Numbered from the stretch's first letter, positions 1-12,100 are shown. The stretch: DNA of 64,000 bases from Eimeria necatrix (GCF_000499385.1 NW_013651812.1:1-64000); one strand, 5' to 3'. Made by a program: numbers and translations. The notes: generated by a model from the sequence alone, not told the origin.

Positions 1-250
1 GACAAGCAGCACCAAGAACACATCCAGCAGCAGTGGCAGCAAAGGCAGCATCCAGCAGCAATAGCAGCCGCCGCAGCAGCAACAGCAGCAGCAGCAAGAA
101 CAAAAGCAGCAGCAACAGCAGCAGCAACAGCAGCAGCAGCAGCAGGTTCCACCCCACCGAATGAGCCGCGTCCTGACAGTCTCCTCACAGTGTCCTGCGG
201 GCTCAAGTCCTCCTCCGGGCTTTCCTGTAATGATGAAGGGGAAGTGTTGG

Positions 251-290
<40 letters not shown>

Positions 291-613
291 GTCCGTCTCT
301 GTGTCTGTGTGCGAATTCGCAGAGCCGTGCAGCTGCGCCTCTGTGGGGTACTGGGGCTGCCCCGCAGCGCCGCTGCCGCAGCCAGTGAGCAGCAGCCAGT
401 CGTCAGCAGCAGCAGCAACAGCAGCAGACTGCAGCGGCAGCACTCCCATGTCTTCTGACAAGTCGAAAATGTCGCAAGTTGGCTGCCGCCCGGGGGGCCC
501 CCCAACCCCAGGGGCCCCGGGGGCCCCCCGGGGGCCCCCCGGGGACTCTTCGCGGTCCAGGTGGTAAATTTCTACTGGGAAAGTTTCTTGAAGGCTCTGC
601 GGCGAACAGCAGA

Positions 614-644
<31 letters not shown>

Positions 645-880
645 TGCGGGGGTCATGAGCTGCAAAAGCGCACCAACAGCAGCAGCAAACCGCCCATAGC
701 AATACAATCCTCGGGGCCAACAAAGCGGCAGCAGCAGCAACAGCAGCAACACCAGCAGCAGCAGCAGCAGCAGCAGCGATAGCTTTAGCTGCGTAGAGAA
801 GCAGCACCCCGAAGCAGCAGCAGCACTTTGCTACAGCCAGTCTCACTTGCGGAGGGCCACTTGCGATGATCTGGGACGCA
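1..880. repeat. CAG/CTG trinucleotide tracts, no confident gene
   Basis: Almost continuous interrupted CAG tracts on the plus strand (1-150, 600-645, 725-780, 895-920) and a CTG tract at 253-290. They enclose a very GC-rich stretch at 490-545 made of G and C runs. Short ORFs exist on both strands; the best-looking is a plus-strand reading at 190-567 with a Pro/Gly/Ala-rich end. None has a convincing start, splice sites or family motif. Tracts like these are the hallmark of R segments in Eimeria chromosomes. Confidence 0.75.
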
Positions 881-1481
881 TTAGCTGCAGACAAAAGCAG
901 CAGCAGCAGCAGCAGCAGCAAGGGATGCTTCGTGTCTCCTGAGGTCTGCCGCAGCGGCTCTCTGCTGCTTTTGCTGCTGCAGCTGCTGCTGCTGCTTCAG
1001 TGGCAGCTCACTTGTGCTTCCGCGTGCAGCATGCACGTTGTTTTGCAGCTGCTGCTTCTGCTGCAGCTCCTGCTCCAGTTTCCGTTGCTGCTGGAGCTGC
1101 TGCTGCAGCTGCTGCTGCAGCTGCTGCTGCAGCTGCTGCTGCTGCACTTGCTGCTGCTGCGCCTTCTGCTGCTTCTCCTGCTGCTGCTGCTGCTCCCGCT
1201 GCTGGCTCTCGGGAGTCGAAACGTCCAGCGCAGGCTCCTCCTCAGGGCCCGCAACTGGCTGCTGCTGCAGCAGCTTCTCCAAATGATGAGCTTCCAGGCG
1301 TGCCCTTTGCTGCAGTGCCTCAACTTGGCGGCGCAGCAGCTGCTGCTGCACTTCTTGCTGCTGCACCAGCTGCTCCTGCCGCTCCACCTTCTGCCGCAGC
1401 AGCTCCACAGTCGGGTCTGGGCTCGCCTCGGGCGGCTTCACCGGCCACTCTGCAATGTGCAGCAGCACGTTTGGCTGCTGC

Positions 1482-1532
<51 letters not shown>

Positions 1533-1639
1533 TGCAGCTTCTGCTGAAGGAAAGCTGGGAGGGCTGCCCCTATGCCGCAGCAAGGCCCTGTGTCTGAGGA
1601 CCTTCTGCTGGTGCTGCAGCCGTCGTCATCATCAAGCGT

Positions 1640-1673
<34 letters not shown>

Positions 1674-1735
1674 GCGCGGTTCGCCTCGCACAGCCCATCA
1701 ATATGCGTCGGCTGCTGCGGACAACGCTGCTGTTC

Positions 1736-1766
<31 letters not shown>

Positions 1767-2114
1767 TGCTGAGGAAGCTGCGGCACCTCGCCTACTCCGT
1801 CAGAGTATATGTGAAAGCTTCGGAGCTCTTTCTGTCGCAGCTGACTTAGCAGCAGGGCTTGTTGCTGCTGCTGCTGCTCTCGCTGCTGCTGCTTCAGTTG
1901 CTGCTGCAGCTTCCACTGCAGCTGCAGATTTCGCTTCTGCTGCTCTAGCTTGTCCCTCTCCATCTGTTTCTCTATTTGCTGCTTCAGCTGCTGCTGCAGC
2001 TGCTGCTGTATCTCCTGCTGCTGCCTAAGCGACTCTAGAGGAGAGTAGAAGTGACCTTCAGCTGGAAGCCACGTGAAGCAGTTTCCCTGCTTCTGCACCC
2101 TCACATGCATGCCA

Positions 2115-2150
<36 letters not shown>

Positions 2151-2512
2151 AGCAGCTGCTGATGCAGCTGCTGCTGCAGCAGCTGCTGATGCAGCTGCTG
2201 CTGCGCTGCTGTCCCCACTATGCCGTCTGAAGCGCGGCGAACTGGAATATAATAATAAACGTCTAATCCGCCGGGAGCGAAGGAGAAGCGCCGCTGCCCC
2301 AGCTGCGGCTGCTGCTGCTGCTGCTGCAGCTGCTGCTGCAGCAGCTGCGGCGGCAGCAGCTGCGGCGGCAGCAGCTGCGGCGGCAGCAGCGAGGAATCCC
2401 ACATTTGGTGCTCCTGCTGCAGAAGCTGCTGCTGCTGCTGCTGACTGTGTTGCTGCACCGCATGCAACAAAGAAGGAGCTGCGGCGGCACTCATGTAGTG
2501 CTCAGCCTTCAT
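881..2512 (-). CDS. Glutamine-rich coiled-coil protein, hypothetical
   Basis: An open reading frame of 543 codons, ATG at 2512 and stop at 881. I do not recognise the family. About half the residues are Gln, in runs that break leucine- and arginine-containing heptads and suggest long coiled coils (residues ~160-220 and ~370-450). Unique islands between the runs look like real protein: RRFSFAPGGLDVYYY near residue 75, NCFTWLPAEGHFY near 147, a DDDD acid cluster near 300, and LLHIAEWPVKPPE near 358. The same DNA is open as poly-Leu and poly-Ala on the plus strand, but those readings are nearly pure homopolymer, so I prefer the minus strand. A 15-bp unit repeated about three times (2340-2390) encodes LLPPQ copies near the N-terminus. 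The extreme C-terminus runs into an Ala tract from the CAG repeat and may be an unspliced intron end. Further 5' exons above 2512 are possible. Confidence 0.5.
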
Positions 2513-3277
2513 ACTATCCTGCAGCTGCTGCTTCGGAGTGGCAGCACCACTAGCTGCTGAATGCCTGCAGCAGCAGCAGCAAAAGCAGCAGCAACAGCAG
2601 CAGCAGCAGCGGTATGTGCTGCTCTAGACGTCAATGAAAGCAGAAGACTGTGCTGCACGGCCAAACAAAAGCGCAGCGGCAGCTGCAGCATTTGCTGCTG
2701 CTGCAGTGCTGCAGCGCTGCAACAGCGACCTGCAGCAGCCCTTTGCTGCTCTGCTGCAGCAGCACTTTCGGACTTACTGGGAAGAGTAATAAAAGTTGCG
2801 CTCCTGAGTTTCGTTTAAACGCTGAAGAATCAAACGCAGCAGCAAAACACGTAATTTGGGGTCAGCAGCAGCAGCAATAGCAGCAGCAGCAACAGCAGCA
2901 GCAGCAAACTGGGCAGCAGCAGGGGCCGCTGAAGGTGCAGCAGGGCAGCAGCAACGGGACAGGTACCCGCCCCAGAAAGCCGCGGCAGTGTCTGAAGCAG
3001 CCAGCAGCAGCTCAAACAGCAGCAACAGCAGCAACGGCAGCATCAACTGCAGCAGCAACTGCAGCAGCAACTGCAGCAGCAACTGCAGCAGCAACTGCAG
3101 CAGCAGCAGGAGTACCTTCAAAAACCTGTCATGAGAAAGCTCAGGCGCCGACAAAACTGTTCTGGCGTCCTGCTGCTGCATCGTAGCGCCGCGAGGTGCA
3201 GCTTTTGCTGCTTGTGCTGCTGCTGCTGCTGTACCTGCTTCAGTAGCCCCAGTGGGGGCCTGACCTTCCGCAAGCAG

Positions 3278-3312
<35 letters not shown>

Positions 3313-3420
3313 AAAGTCAACCACTTGCTGCCAAGTGTCCGCTGCTGCTCAGATGCGCGGTAAACAATAGCTGCGTTCGCTGCGTAGCTGCTGCCGCTGC
3401 TCTTCATACGGCTGCTGCTC
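2513..3420. repeat. CAG/CTG-rich DNA
   Basis: Dense CAG (2565-2610, 2860-2910, 3000-3110) and CTG (3200-3310) tracts. The segment at 3045-3105 repeats a 15-bp unit (CAGCAGCAACTGCAG) several times. Many ORFs open here on both strands only because triplet repeats lack stops. I see nothing that decides a gene or a strand. Confidence 0.6.
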
Positions 3421-3421
3421 T

Positions 3422-3477
3422 TTAGCGGTCTGCTGCTGCCCAGTTGGGAGACCGGCTACAGGTGAATTCGATGCGTA

Positions 3478-3516
<39 letters not shown>

Positions 3517-4055
3517 GGACGGCATTCGACGCCGGCGCTGGCGCCCCGTCCTCAAGGGAAGTCACTTTGATTGAAAAAGAAGTAATGGCGGGAAAAGTTG
3601 CTGCTGCTGCGGGTGTGTCGCTGCCGCCTTCTCCGCCGCTGCAGCAGCTGCTGCTGCTGCTGGAGAGGTCACGAAGGCAAGCAGCGGGTGGCAAGATGAA
3701 GTACCGACTTTAAAAGGCCTGTCTCCTGCTTGAGGTTGTGCTGCAGCTTCTCTGGGTTGTTATTTTCCCAGTGCAACGGCTGCATTCGAACTTCGAGCAG
3801 CAGCAGTGGCAGCAGCAGCAGCACTAGCAGCAAGCCAAATTACATTCCTGCGAGCTGCAAAGGAGGTCCTATTGAGGCCTCTTGAAGAGAATCAATATTT
3901 TTGAAATAGGCGCGGGCGGTAAGGTTCTTGCTGCTGCTGCTGCTGCTGCTGCTGCGCAGCAACTCGCTGTTTTTGAGTCGGCGGAAGGCAGCTACGGCAA
4001 CAACGGCACAGGCAGCAGCAGCAATAGCAGCAAAAGCAGCAGTAAGTATGTGCAT
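3422..4055 (-). CDS. Possible exons of an unknown protein
   Basis: Two minus-strand readings contain non-repetitive, protein-like stretches. One (3422-3694) includes TFPAITSFSIKVTSLEDGA followed by a Gln run. The other (3840-4055) begins with Met and a hydrophobic, alanine-rich segment like a signal peptide or membrane anchor (about 22 residues), then has KNLTARAYFKNIDSLQEAS before its stop at 3840. I cannot join them by splice phase and do not recognise either. They could be two short genes, exons of one gene, or chance ORFs sustained by the CTG tracts. Confidence 0.2.
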
Positions 4056-4124
4056 ATATAGAAATGTTATACCTTAAAAGGCATTATTAATGCTTAAGCA
4101 GCTTTTTAACCAAACGGCTTCACT

Positions 4125-4712
4125 CTATAGGAACATCGGCATCTCGGCATGCTGAATGGCAAGAGCAGCAGCAGCAGCAGCAGCAGCAAACGACTCGGGG
4201 CCTCTGTACCGTTTCCGTGCTGTTCTTACTAGCCTTGCAGAGACCGCCACACCACCGGCAATCACTGCAGTAATAATTTTACGATTTGAGGCGCATTTAA
4301 AGCTAGTGTAGAGCAATTGCTGTTGCTGCTGCTGCTTCCATAGCAGCAGCAGCTGCCTTCGTGGGGCCCCCCGTGAGGCCTTGCACCTCCAAGGTCCCTC
4401 AGCTGCTGCAGCAAAGGAAACCGGCAGCAGCACAGCAGTGAACGGGGGCGTAAGAGGGGTCCATATCAAGCAGCCATCCATGCTGCTGCTGCTTCTGCTG
4501 CTGCTGTTGGCGGCCCTGCAAAGCGACGCGTCCGAGGTGTCAGCTCTGCTGCGTGCCTCGAATGCCTTTCCATGAGCAGCACTTTCTGTGCAAGCAGCAG
4601 CATCAGTAGCAGCAGCAGGGGCGCTAGCGGCACGTGAAGCTGCAGCAGCCTCCGCAGCAGCAGCAGCAGCAGCAGCAGCGCTGTCGTTGCGAAGCAGCTG
4701 CAGCTGCAGCAC
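4125..4712 (-). CDS. Possible alanine-rich protein with C-terminal membrane segment
   Basis: A 195-codon minus-strand frame. The N-terminal half is poly-Ala and low complexity. The C-terminal part is more protein-like: a basic patch, a hydrophobic stretch (KIITAVIAGGVAVSARLV) followed by RTARKRYRG, another Ala run from a CTG tract, and a stop at 4125. This could be a short membrane-anchored protein or the last exon of a longer gene starting above 4.7 kb. No family is recognised. The plus strand is also open for shorter stretches. Confidence 0.22.
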   Translation of the reverse strand: MLQLQLLRNDSAAAAAAAAAEAAAASRAASAPAAATDAAACTESAAHGKAFEARSRADTSDASLCRAANSSSRSSSSMDGCLIWTPLTPPFTAVLLPVSFAAAAEGPWRCKASRGAPRRQLLLLWKQQQQQQLLYTSFKCASNRKIITAVIAGGVAVSARLVRTARKRYRGPESFAAAAAAAALAIQHAEMPMFL

Positions 4713-4769
4713 TCAAGATGGAGGAAGCGTACTTTATGGATTGTTATGAGGACTGCCGGTCTCTCAAAT

Positions 4770-4785
4770 TCCAACACGGTCAGCA

Positions 4786-4828
<43 letters not shown>

Positions 4829-4914
4829 GAAGCATGATTGAGGTTTTGCTGAGGCGAGAGCCCCTCTGCCCGTCTCTCTTCTGTCTTCTGTCGCAGCCTA
4901 CAGGCTTTCTGTCG

Positions 4915-4953
<39 letters not shown>

Positions 4954-5272
4954 CCAGCAGCAACTTGTGCGTGCTGCACTGCTGCAGCCTGCTGGCTCTG
5001 GGATGCGGAAGTCGCGTTTTCCCTTATTGCGCTGTCTCTGCTGCTCGAGGACTTCTCCAGCTTCGCCACCCGCCTATAGAGGTTTGTTTTGCTGCTGCCG
5101 TTGCTGCTGCTGCTGCCGTTGCTGCTGCTGCTGCTGCTGCTGCCTCTGCTGCTGCATGTGGTGCTGCTGCTGTGGCTAGTTCGCTGACGCCGCACTTCTG
5201 TCGCACCTGAGCAGCGGGAAACCCACGGCGCCGCGCACTGCCTGCCGCCGCAGCGAGAGTTGCTGCTGCTGC

Positions 5273-5306
<34 letters not shown>

Positions 5307-5581
5307 AGTTGCCCGCGTGTTTCGCCTGCCTTTTTGCTGCAGCTGGAGAGTGAAGTGACGGCGCTGCTGCTCAGCAGCTGCTGCCGCTTTCTAGGAGTTG
5401 CTGCTGGCAGGCGGGCGCTGGTGCTGCAGGTGGGGGCCTGCGCAAAAGCCCCCGAAGCAGCAGCAGCAGCAGCAGCAGCAGCTGCAGCAGAGGCAGCAGC
5501 AGCATCTTGTCTCTCACCCTCGTCGCCGCGGATTGAGGCAGCCGTGCTGCCCGAGGACATTACTGGCATTGCCTGGACAGG

Positions 5582-5600
<19 letters not shown>
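4770..5600. repeat. CTG/CAG tracts around possible 5' nucleoporin sequence
   Basis: Tracts at 4785-4830, 4915-4950, 5100-5170, 5255-5305 and 5455-5500 dominate. A plus-strand island near 5530-5580 reads EAAVLPEDITGIAWTG. It lies just upstream of the recognisable nucleoporin propeller exons and may belong to that gene's N-terminus, but no splice junction could be fixed. Confidence 0.5.
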
Positions 5601-5612
<12 letters not shown>

Positions 5613-5756
5613 TGCTTGCCTTGATGCTGCTTTTGCTGCTGGTGCTTCGCCTCACTGCTGCTTCTTGGAGAGCTTCTTTGAGCCCCCTGCCAGCGCGAGC
5701 AGGCGCTGGATCAGCTGCTGCTGCTTTTGCTGCTGCTGCTGCTGCTGCTGCTGCAG

Positions 5757-6029
5757 GAGATGGGCGGCTGCTGCTGAATACCTACAGCAGCGGCCTCTTC
5801 ATTGCTGATGGGGAGGGAGATGTGCACCTTGTGGTGTCTCCGGAGCTGAGGATTTCCTGTGTGTTTGTTTTTACTTCTGCTGCTGCAGCTGTTGCTGCTG
5901 CCGCTGCTGCTGCCGCTGCTGTTGCTGCTGCTGCGAGCGCTGCTGCTGCTGCTGCTGCAGCGCAGCAGCATACGGTTCCACGGTATGCTTTCTGCCCGTG
6001 CGTTCGCTCTTTGCACGTTCTGCATGCCG

Positions 6030-6062
<33 letters not shown>

Positions 6063-6589
6063 AGCACTTACCGGGGTCACCGAGCTTGGCAAGGAGGGGC
6101 CCTTGAAGCAGACTGTGGCTCTGCTCTGCTCCAGCAGTCCTTTGGCTCTCTGGGCTCTGAAGAGTGGCAGCAGCAGCAGCAGCAGCAGCAGCTTCTGCTG
6201 CAGCAGCGATTTGTCGCTGGCTCGTGTTGACATCTCTGGCCTGTACGGCCCGCTGGACTCGGAAGCAGCAGTCATTTCTAAAGGGTGCGCACCGCGTGCT
6301 GCAGCTGCTGCACGTGCTGCTGCTGCTGCTCGTGCTGCTGCTGCTGCTCTAGCCCAAGGTCTGGCTTCCCCCTTGGCTTTGCTGCTGCATCAGCTGCTGC
6401 TGCTGCTGCTGCGACGTGGCTGTGCTTCAGCAAGGGCCGCTGCTTAGGCCTCTCTTGGTTATCCCCTGGCTTTTCTGCTGCGGGCAGCGACGAAGCTGCT
6501 GCTGCTGCTGGTCCCTTCCTAGCAGCTTTGTTTGCAGTGCGGCAGGCAGACGTAGAAGAATTCGAGGAAGGGCAGCAGCAGCAGCAGGT

Positions 6590-6621
<32 letters not shown>

Positions 6622-6942
6622 TTGCAAGCGCTGCTGAAGAGGACGCTTATCTCGAGGTAGAGGATGCGCAGTTTTCTTCTTTGCTGCTCTTTGCCAAAAT
6701 CGAAGCAGCAGAAGCACCGAAGGAGCTTCAACTTATGCCGATTGCGGCAGCTTTAAACGAGGCGAGTTGCTGCAGCTGCTGCTGCTGCTGCGCATTGCGG
6801 CGCTGCTGCTGCTAGCTGCTGCCCATGCCTTCAAGAGCTGCGGCTTCCATTCGGACAGCCTGGGTCAGCTCCTGCGGGCAGCTGCCGCTGCTGCTTCACG
6901 GCGTTTGCTGCTGCTGCGCTGCTGCTGCTGCTGCTGCTGCAG
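5757..6942 (+). CDS. 5' propeller exons of the Nup214-like gene (splicing unresolved)
   Basis: Three islands of protein-like sequence sit between CTG-tract introns, in the same orientation as the nucleoporin downstream. The first follows a CTGCAG acceptor at 5756 and reads LLLNTYSSGLFIADGEGDVH. This resembles the opening blade of the Nup214 propeller, where a short strand is followed by a GLVFAGG-type turn. The second (about 6065-6284) contains QTVALLCSSSPLALWALKS and DLSLARVDISGLYGPLDSE. The third (about 6538-6770) contains VRQADVEEFEEG, a Gln tract, YLEVEDAQFSSLLLFAKIEA and ELQLMPIAAALNE. Donor and acceptor candidates exist, but I could not find a combination that keeps phase through all three and into the exon at 6943. 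The true start codon lies here or further upstream. Family assignment of this portion is inference from order and short motifs. Confidence 0.45.
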
Positions 6943-9149
6943 ATCTACCTTGGGCGGGTGAGAACAACAACAAGTGCTGCTTTTGTCCCGCTGTGGGACT
7001 GGGGAGCAGTGTGCGTGAGGTGTACAGACACCACGCAGCTCTCACTCTTTGTCTGCGACGCCTTCGTGCGCCAGCCACAAGGCAGCAGCAAAAGGCTCTC
7101 CTGGGGCGACAGTCAGGAAGAAGCAAAAGGTAGGGCTGCTGCAGCAGCAGCCACAGCAGCAGCCGCAGCCACAGCAGCAGCAGCAGCCACAGCAGCCGTA
7201 GCAGCGACAGCAGCAGCCGCAGCCACAGCAGCAACAGCAGCCACACCAGCAGCAGCAGCCACACCAGCAGCAGCAGCCACACCAGCAGCAACAGCCACAC
7301 CAGCAGCAGCAGCCACACCAGCAGCAGCAGCCACACCAGCAGCAGCAGCCACAGCAGCGCGTGACGGCTTGTGGGTGTTTGCCTCTCGCAGCTTCTTCTT
7401 TTTGGAGCTCCGTTTTATTGGCGGAGGGGAAGGGCCTCGAGACAGCAGACGAAGAGGCGGGGCCTTTGGGCTTGGGGGTTTTCACGGGCTTCACTGACGG
7501 GGTTATGAGAGACGGGGTCAGCGGCAAGCGCCAAACCCTAAACCCTAAACCCTAAACCCTCGTTGTGCGTTTCCTCGTGGGGCGGCTCCGCCACCAGCAG
7601 CGCCTGCGAATCTGCTGCAGGCGGCTGCTGCTCGTTGCAGACATATCAGCGCTTAGGGTTTAGGGTTTAGGGTTTAGGGTTTAGGATTAGGGTTGCTTTT
7701 TGGCTGCTGTGCCCCAGGCCGATGCTGATACGCCCCTCCTGACCTCCCCTGCTGTCTTCTTCATCGCCGAGTCGACAGGTAAGCGCCTAGGGCTGGCTGC
7801 CGAGGGTTTAGGGTTTAGGGTTTAGGGTTTAGCGCTGGCCCTCTGATCAAGAAGGTCCCCGTTGGTGGAGCTGTCCGCTGCGCGCTTGCGTATATGCCTG
7901 GCGGCAGCCACTGCTGCAGGCTTTGCATTTGGTGCTGCTGTAGCGGCAGCAGCTGCTGCAGTTGCTGCGTTTTTGGTGGCTGCTGCTGCTGCTCCTGCTG
8001 CTGTTGTGGCGGCACTTTGTTGCTCCTGCGGTGGCAGCTGCGGCTGCAGCTGCTGCTGCTTCGGTCGCTGCTGCTGCACCTGCTGCTGCTGCTGCACCTG
8101 CTGCTGCTCATCTGGCTGCAGGAGAGGTGACTGTCCACTTCGCTGACCGCTGTTTGGCCGTGGTGAGAGACACGGAGTCTGTAGAGATTCCGCTGCTGCC
8201 GCCGCTGCAGCAGCACCCGCAGCAGCAAGACCAGCAGCAAATGAAGTTGTGGCTGCAACGGCTCTCTGGGAAGCAACCGCTGAAGCAGGAGGCGAAGGTG
8301 GTGGATGCTTCCGGCGAAAAGCCCGGGAGCAGCGGCAGCAGCAGCAGCAGCAGCAGCAGCAAGCACCGCAGCAGCCGCAGGAAGGGCAGCACGAGCAGCA
8401 AAGGACATAAGGCACGGAGCCACAGCAAAGAGCCAGGCAGCACCAAGAGTGGTAGGAGGAGCAGCAGCAGCAGCAGCAGACAGGCTACACACGGGATGCG
8501 GCATGGCAGCAGCAGCGCTGGGAAGAGCAGCAGCAGGCAGAGCAAGCACAAAGAAGAAAGGCGCAGCAAGCATAGCAGCAGCCGTGCTGCTGCTGCAGAC
8601 GAGGAGCGCTGGAGCGGCAGCAGCAAAGCAGCGAGGGAAGCCACTCTTGCTGCAGCAGGGCAGGCGCTGCGTGCTGCTGTGTCCAGACGCAGCAGCAGCA
8701 GCAACAGCAGAAGCGTGCTCAGCAGATGGCGGCAGCGGCTGCAGTCCTCTCCAGAACACCTGGAGGTGTCGGAGCTTCTAAGACAGGTTTGTTTTTGCTG
8801 CTGCTGCTGCTGCTGCTGCTGCAGGGCAGCAGTGGCTGCTGCTGGTGGCCCTGTTGCCGGCTCCTGTCCGCGCTGCTGCTGCTGCTGTTAGTGCGGCTGC
8901 TGTTGCTTTTGCTTCAGATGCCTGCGCTGCTGTTGCTGCCAGCTGCGTGGTGTCTTTGCAGGTGGCCGACGGCGAAGAGCTCTTTGGTGCCCGTGGGTCT
9001 CTCGCTGCTGCTGTTGCTGCTCCTCTTACTGCTGCTCTGCGTGCATTTGAGTGGCGCCTAGCTGCGTCTGAGGTTTGCTGCACTGCAGCACGGGATTCAC
9101 TCAGGCAGCAGCTGCGGCAGCAGCAGCAGCAAGTTGACCGGCATCAGGT

Positions 9150-9185
<36 letters not shown>

Positions 9186-12100
9186 CTTGGCTTCGCAGGT
9201 GGCGGGGCTGCAGGCGGCAGTACAGCAGCTACAACAGCAGCAGCAGTTGCTGCTGCAGCGCGTGTCCCACCTTCAAGACACGGAGGAGACGCAGGCCAAG
9301 GCAAGCGGCAGAGTGCGGCGCATTCTCAGCAGGCTGTTGGTGCAGCAGCAGCTGCTGCAGCAGGAGCTGCAAGAAGGCGACAGCCTTTTGGCTCTCATGG
9401 CTGACGAGCAGCAGCACTTGGAGGACGTTGCGCTGCTTCTGCCTTCTGCTGCTGGTGGCTCTTCGCTAGAGGAAAGGCAGCAGCAGCGGCTGGCTGTGAA
9501 AGAGCGGGCTCGGCAGCTGCGGCAGCTGCTGCTGCGCCTGCAGCAGCAGCAATTAATGCAAGTACAGCTTTATGAAGAGCAGCTGGCGCTGACTGAGAGC
9601 ATGCGAGAGTTGCCGCCTCACGATGCGCAGCAAATGGAGCAGGAGCTGCAGCGGTACTTTCTACCCTCTTGCTGCTGCTGCTGCATTTCCTGCCGCCCCT
9701 CACACTGCTAGTTTTCCTTCTCCGTGTCCCGTGTCTGCTGCAGTGCTTGCTGCTCGTGCTGCAGCTGCAGTTCATGCTGCAGCGGCTGCTGCAGTGTGTT
9801 GTTGTGCTTCTGCAGCCTCGGTGCTGCAGTGATGCAGCAGCAGCGGCGGGTGCAGCTGCTGCTAAGCCGCGCTGACGCTTTGGCCTTGGAGGCTATTGGC
9901 GATGCGATCCCAGACGCGACACATTCGCAGCAGCAGCTGCTGCAGCAGCAACAGCAGCCAGCCATGCAGGCGCCACCTGCTGCGAAAAGCAGCCACAGCA
10001 GCAGCAGTAGCAGCAGCAGCAGGCAACCGTGCAGACCCGGCGCTCGCTTCATGTTGCCTTCCAGTTTTCTAGAGGCGAAGACGGAGGAGCCGCTGCAGCA
10101 GCAGGCCAGTGAATGTCGGTCCGCCGCAGCAGCAGCAGAGGCAGCAGGAGAGGCGGGCCGCGGTGCAGCAGCAGAGCAAGATGTTGCTCAAGCTGTACAG
10201 ACACTGGGAAGTCGCATGAGGGAGTCACTTTTCATTTGCAGCAACGAAGGCGCTGCGGAAGCTGCAGCAGCAGCACCGGAGTCAGCATCAGCGCAGGATG
10301 CTCGTGCTGCCAGCTGCAAGCAGCAGGGAGAGCAGCAGCAGCAGGGAGAGCAGCACCAACTGCTGCTGCTGCAAGAGAAGCAGAATGCTATCTTCGAGCT
10401 GATGCAGAGAGCCAGGTGATGCTTTGCTGACTTGTGCTGCTGCTGCTGCTGCTGCTGTGCATCTTCTTGAGTTCTTAGGGTTATGCGAAACGGTTGGGCA
10501 TGATGTGTTCTGTTGCTGCTGCTGCTGCTGCTTGCTGCAGGCGCCTGCAGCAGGATGCTGCTACTCTGGAAGAATCTCTTTCTGCTGTGGAGCAGCAGGC
10601 CACGATGATGCTCCCACCTCAGAAGCACCCTTGTGCAGAGTCAGAGGAGCTAGCGCAGTTGGTGCAGCAGCAGCAGCAGCAGCAGTCGCTGCAGCTGCAG
10701 CTGCAGTCTGCCCTCTCCCCTGCGGGCGCAGCAGATGCCTTCAAGTCTCCGGAACCCACATCTCCGCTGCAGCTGGTGCAGCAGCTGCTACAGGAGGAGG
10801 CTGCTTCCCGCGCGCGAGAGGCAGCCGGCCGCCGTGCGCTGCTGCAGCGGCTGCAGCAGCAGCAGCAACAGCAAGCAGGTTTCTCTCCAGGGGGAGCTGA
10901 AGGAGACACCGCAGCAGAGCTGCAGCAAGAGGGAGAGCTGGACACTGAGTGGGAAACGTTAGGCAGCAGCCTAGAAGGCTGGAGCGATGTGGAGTGCCTC
11001 AGCAGCAGTAGCAGCCGCAGTAGCAGCCGCAGTAGCAGCCGCAGTAGCCGCAGCAGAAGCAGCGAGAGCAGCAGCTGCAGAGAATCCCTCAGCAGCTACG
11101 GGCGCGGCAGCAGCAGCAGCAGCAGCAGAAGGGGCGGTGGTGTGTGCAGCGACAGCAACGAGCTGGCGGGGGATATTTCCGAGAGCGACAGCCCTAGTGC
11201 TGCCCTTGCGAGGCCCCCAGGGGCCCTGCTGCTGCCTGCTGCTGCGAAAGAGGCAGAGGCCCCAGGGGAGCTCCCCAAAACAGCAGCGGGCCCCCCACAG
11301 ACTCAGCCAGCCCCCCCAGGAAGTGCCCCCAAGGCAAAAGCAGCAGCAGCAGCAGCAGCAGCAGAAACTTCACCCAGCCCCCCCACAGCGGCCCCAATGC
11401 CCCCAGACCCCACTAAGGCTTTGCTTCCTCGAGCTCCCGCAAAAGCTGTGCTGCCTCCAGATCCCACGAAAGCTGTATTGCCTCCAGATCCTACGAAAGC
11501 TGTACTTCCCCCAAGTCCAGCAAAAGCTGTACTGCCTCCAGATCCCACGAAAGCTGTATTGCCTTCAAGCAGTACAAAAGCTGCATTACCCCCAGATCCC
11601 ACGAAAGCTGTATTGCCTCCAGATCCCACGAAAGCTGTATTGCCTCCAGATCCCACGAAAGCTGTATTGCCTCCAGATCCCACGAAAGCTGTATTGCCCC
11701 CAGATCCCACGAAAGCTGTACTGCCTCCAGATCCCACGAAAGCTGTATTGCCCCCAGATCCCACGAAAGCTGTATTGCCTCCAGATCCCACGAAAGCTGT
11801 ATTGCCCCCAGATCCCACGAAAGCTGTATTGCCTCCAGATCCCACGAAAGCTGTACTGCCTCCAGATCCCACAAAAGCTGTATTGCCTCCAGATCCCACA
11901 AAAGCTGTATTGCCCCCAGACCCCACGAAAGCTGTATTGCCTCCAGAGCCCAGCAAAGCTCTGCTGCCCCCAGACCCTACGAAGGCTGCGGCGGTGCGGG
12001 AGCCGGCGAAGGCGGCCTCGGAGAAGCCCAAGGATGGCGAGGGGGCCCCCAAGGAGGCCGTGGGGGGTGCCCCCAAAGAGGCAGGGGGCGCTGGCAGCAG

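Noticed and set aside
866..1641. Long plus-strand poly-Leu and poly-Ala ORFs
   Set aside because: They are other-frame shadows of the CAG-rich minus-strand Gln gene, nearly pure homopolymer with no unique sequence.
6896..7336. Minus-strand ORF of repeated WLLLLV units
   Set aside because: It comes from the 18-bp CCACAC/CAG intronic repeat and has no unique protein sequence.
7533..7832. A true chromosome end or telomere
   Set aside because: Arrays are only 4-6 units, occur in both orientations and are flanked by coding exons, so they are interstitial.
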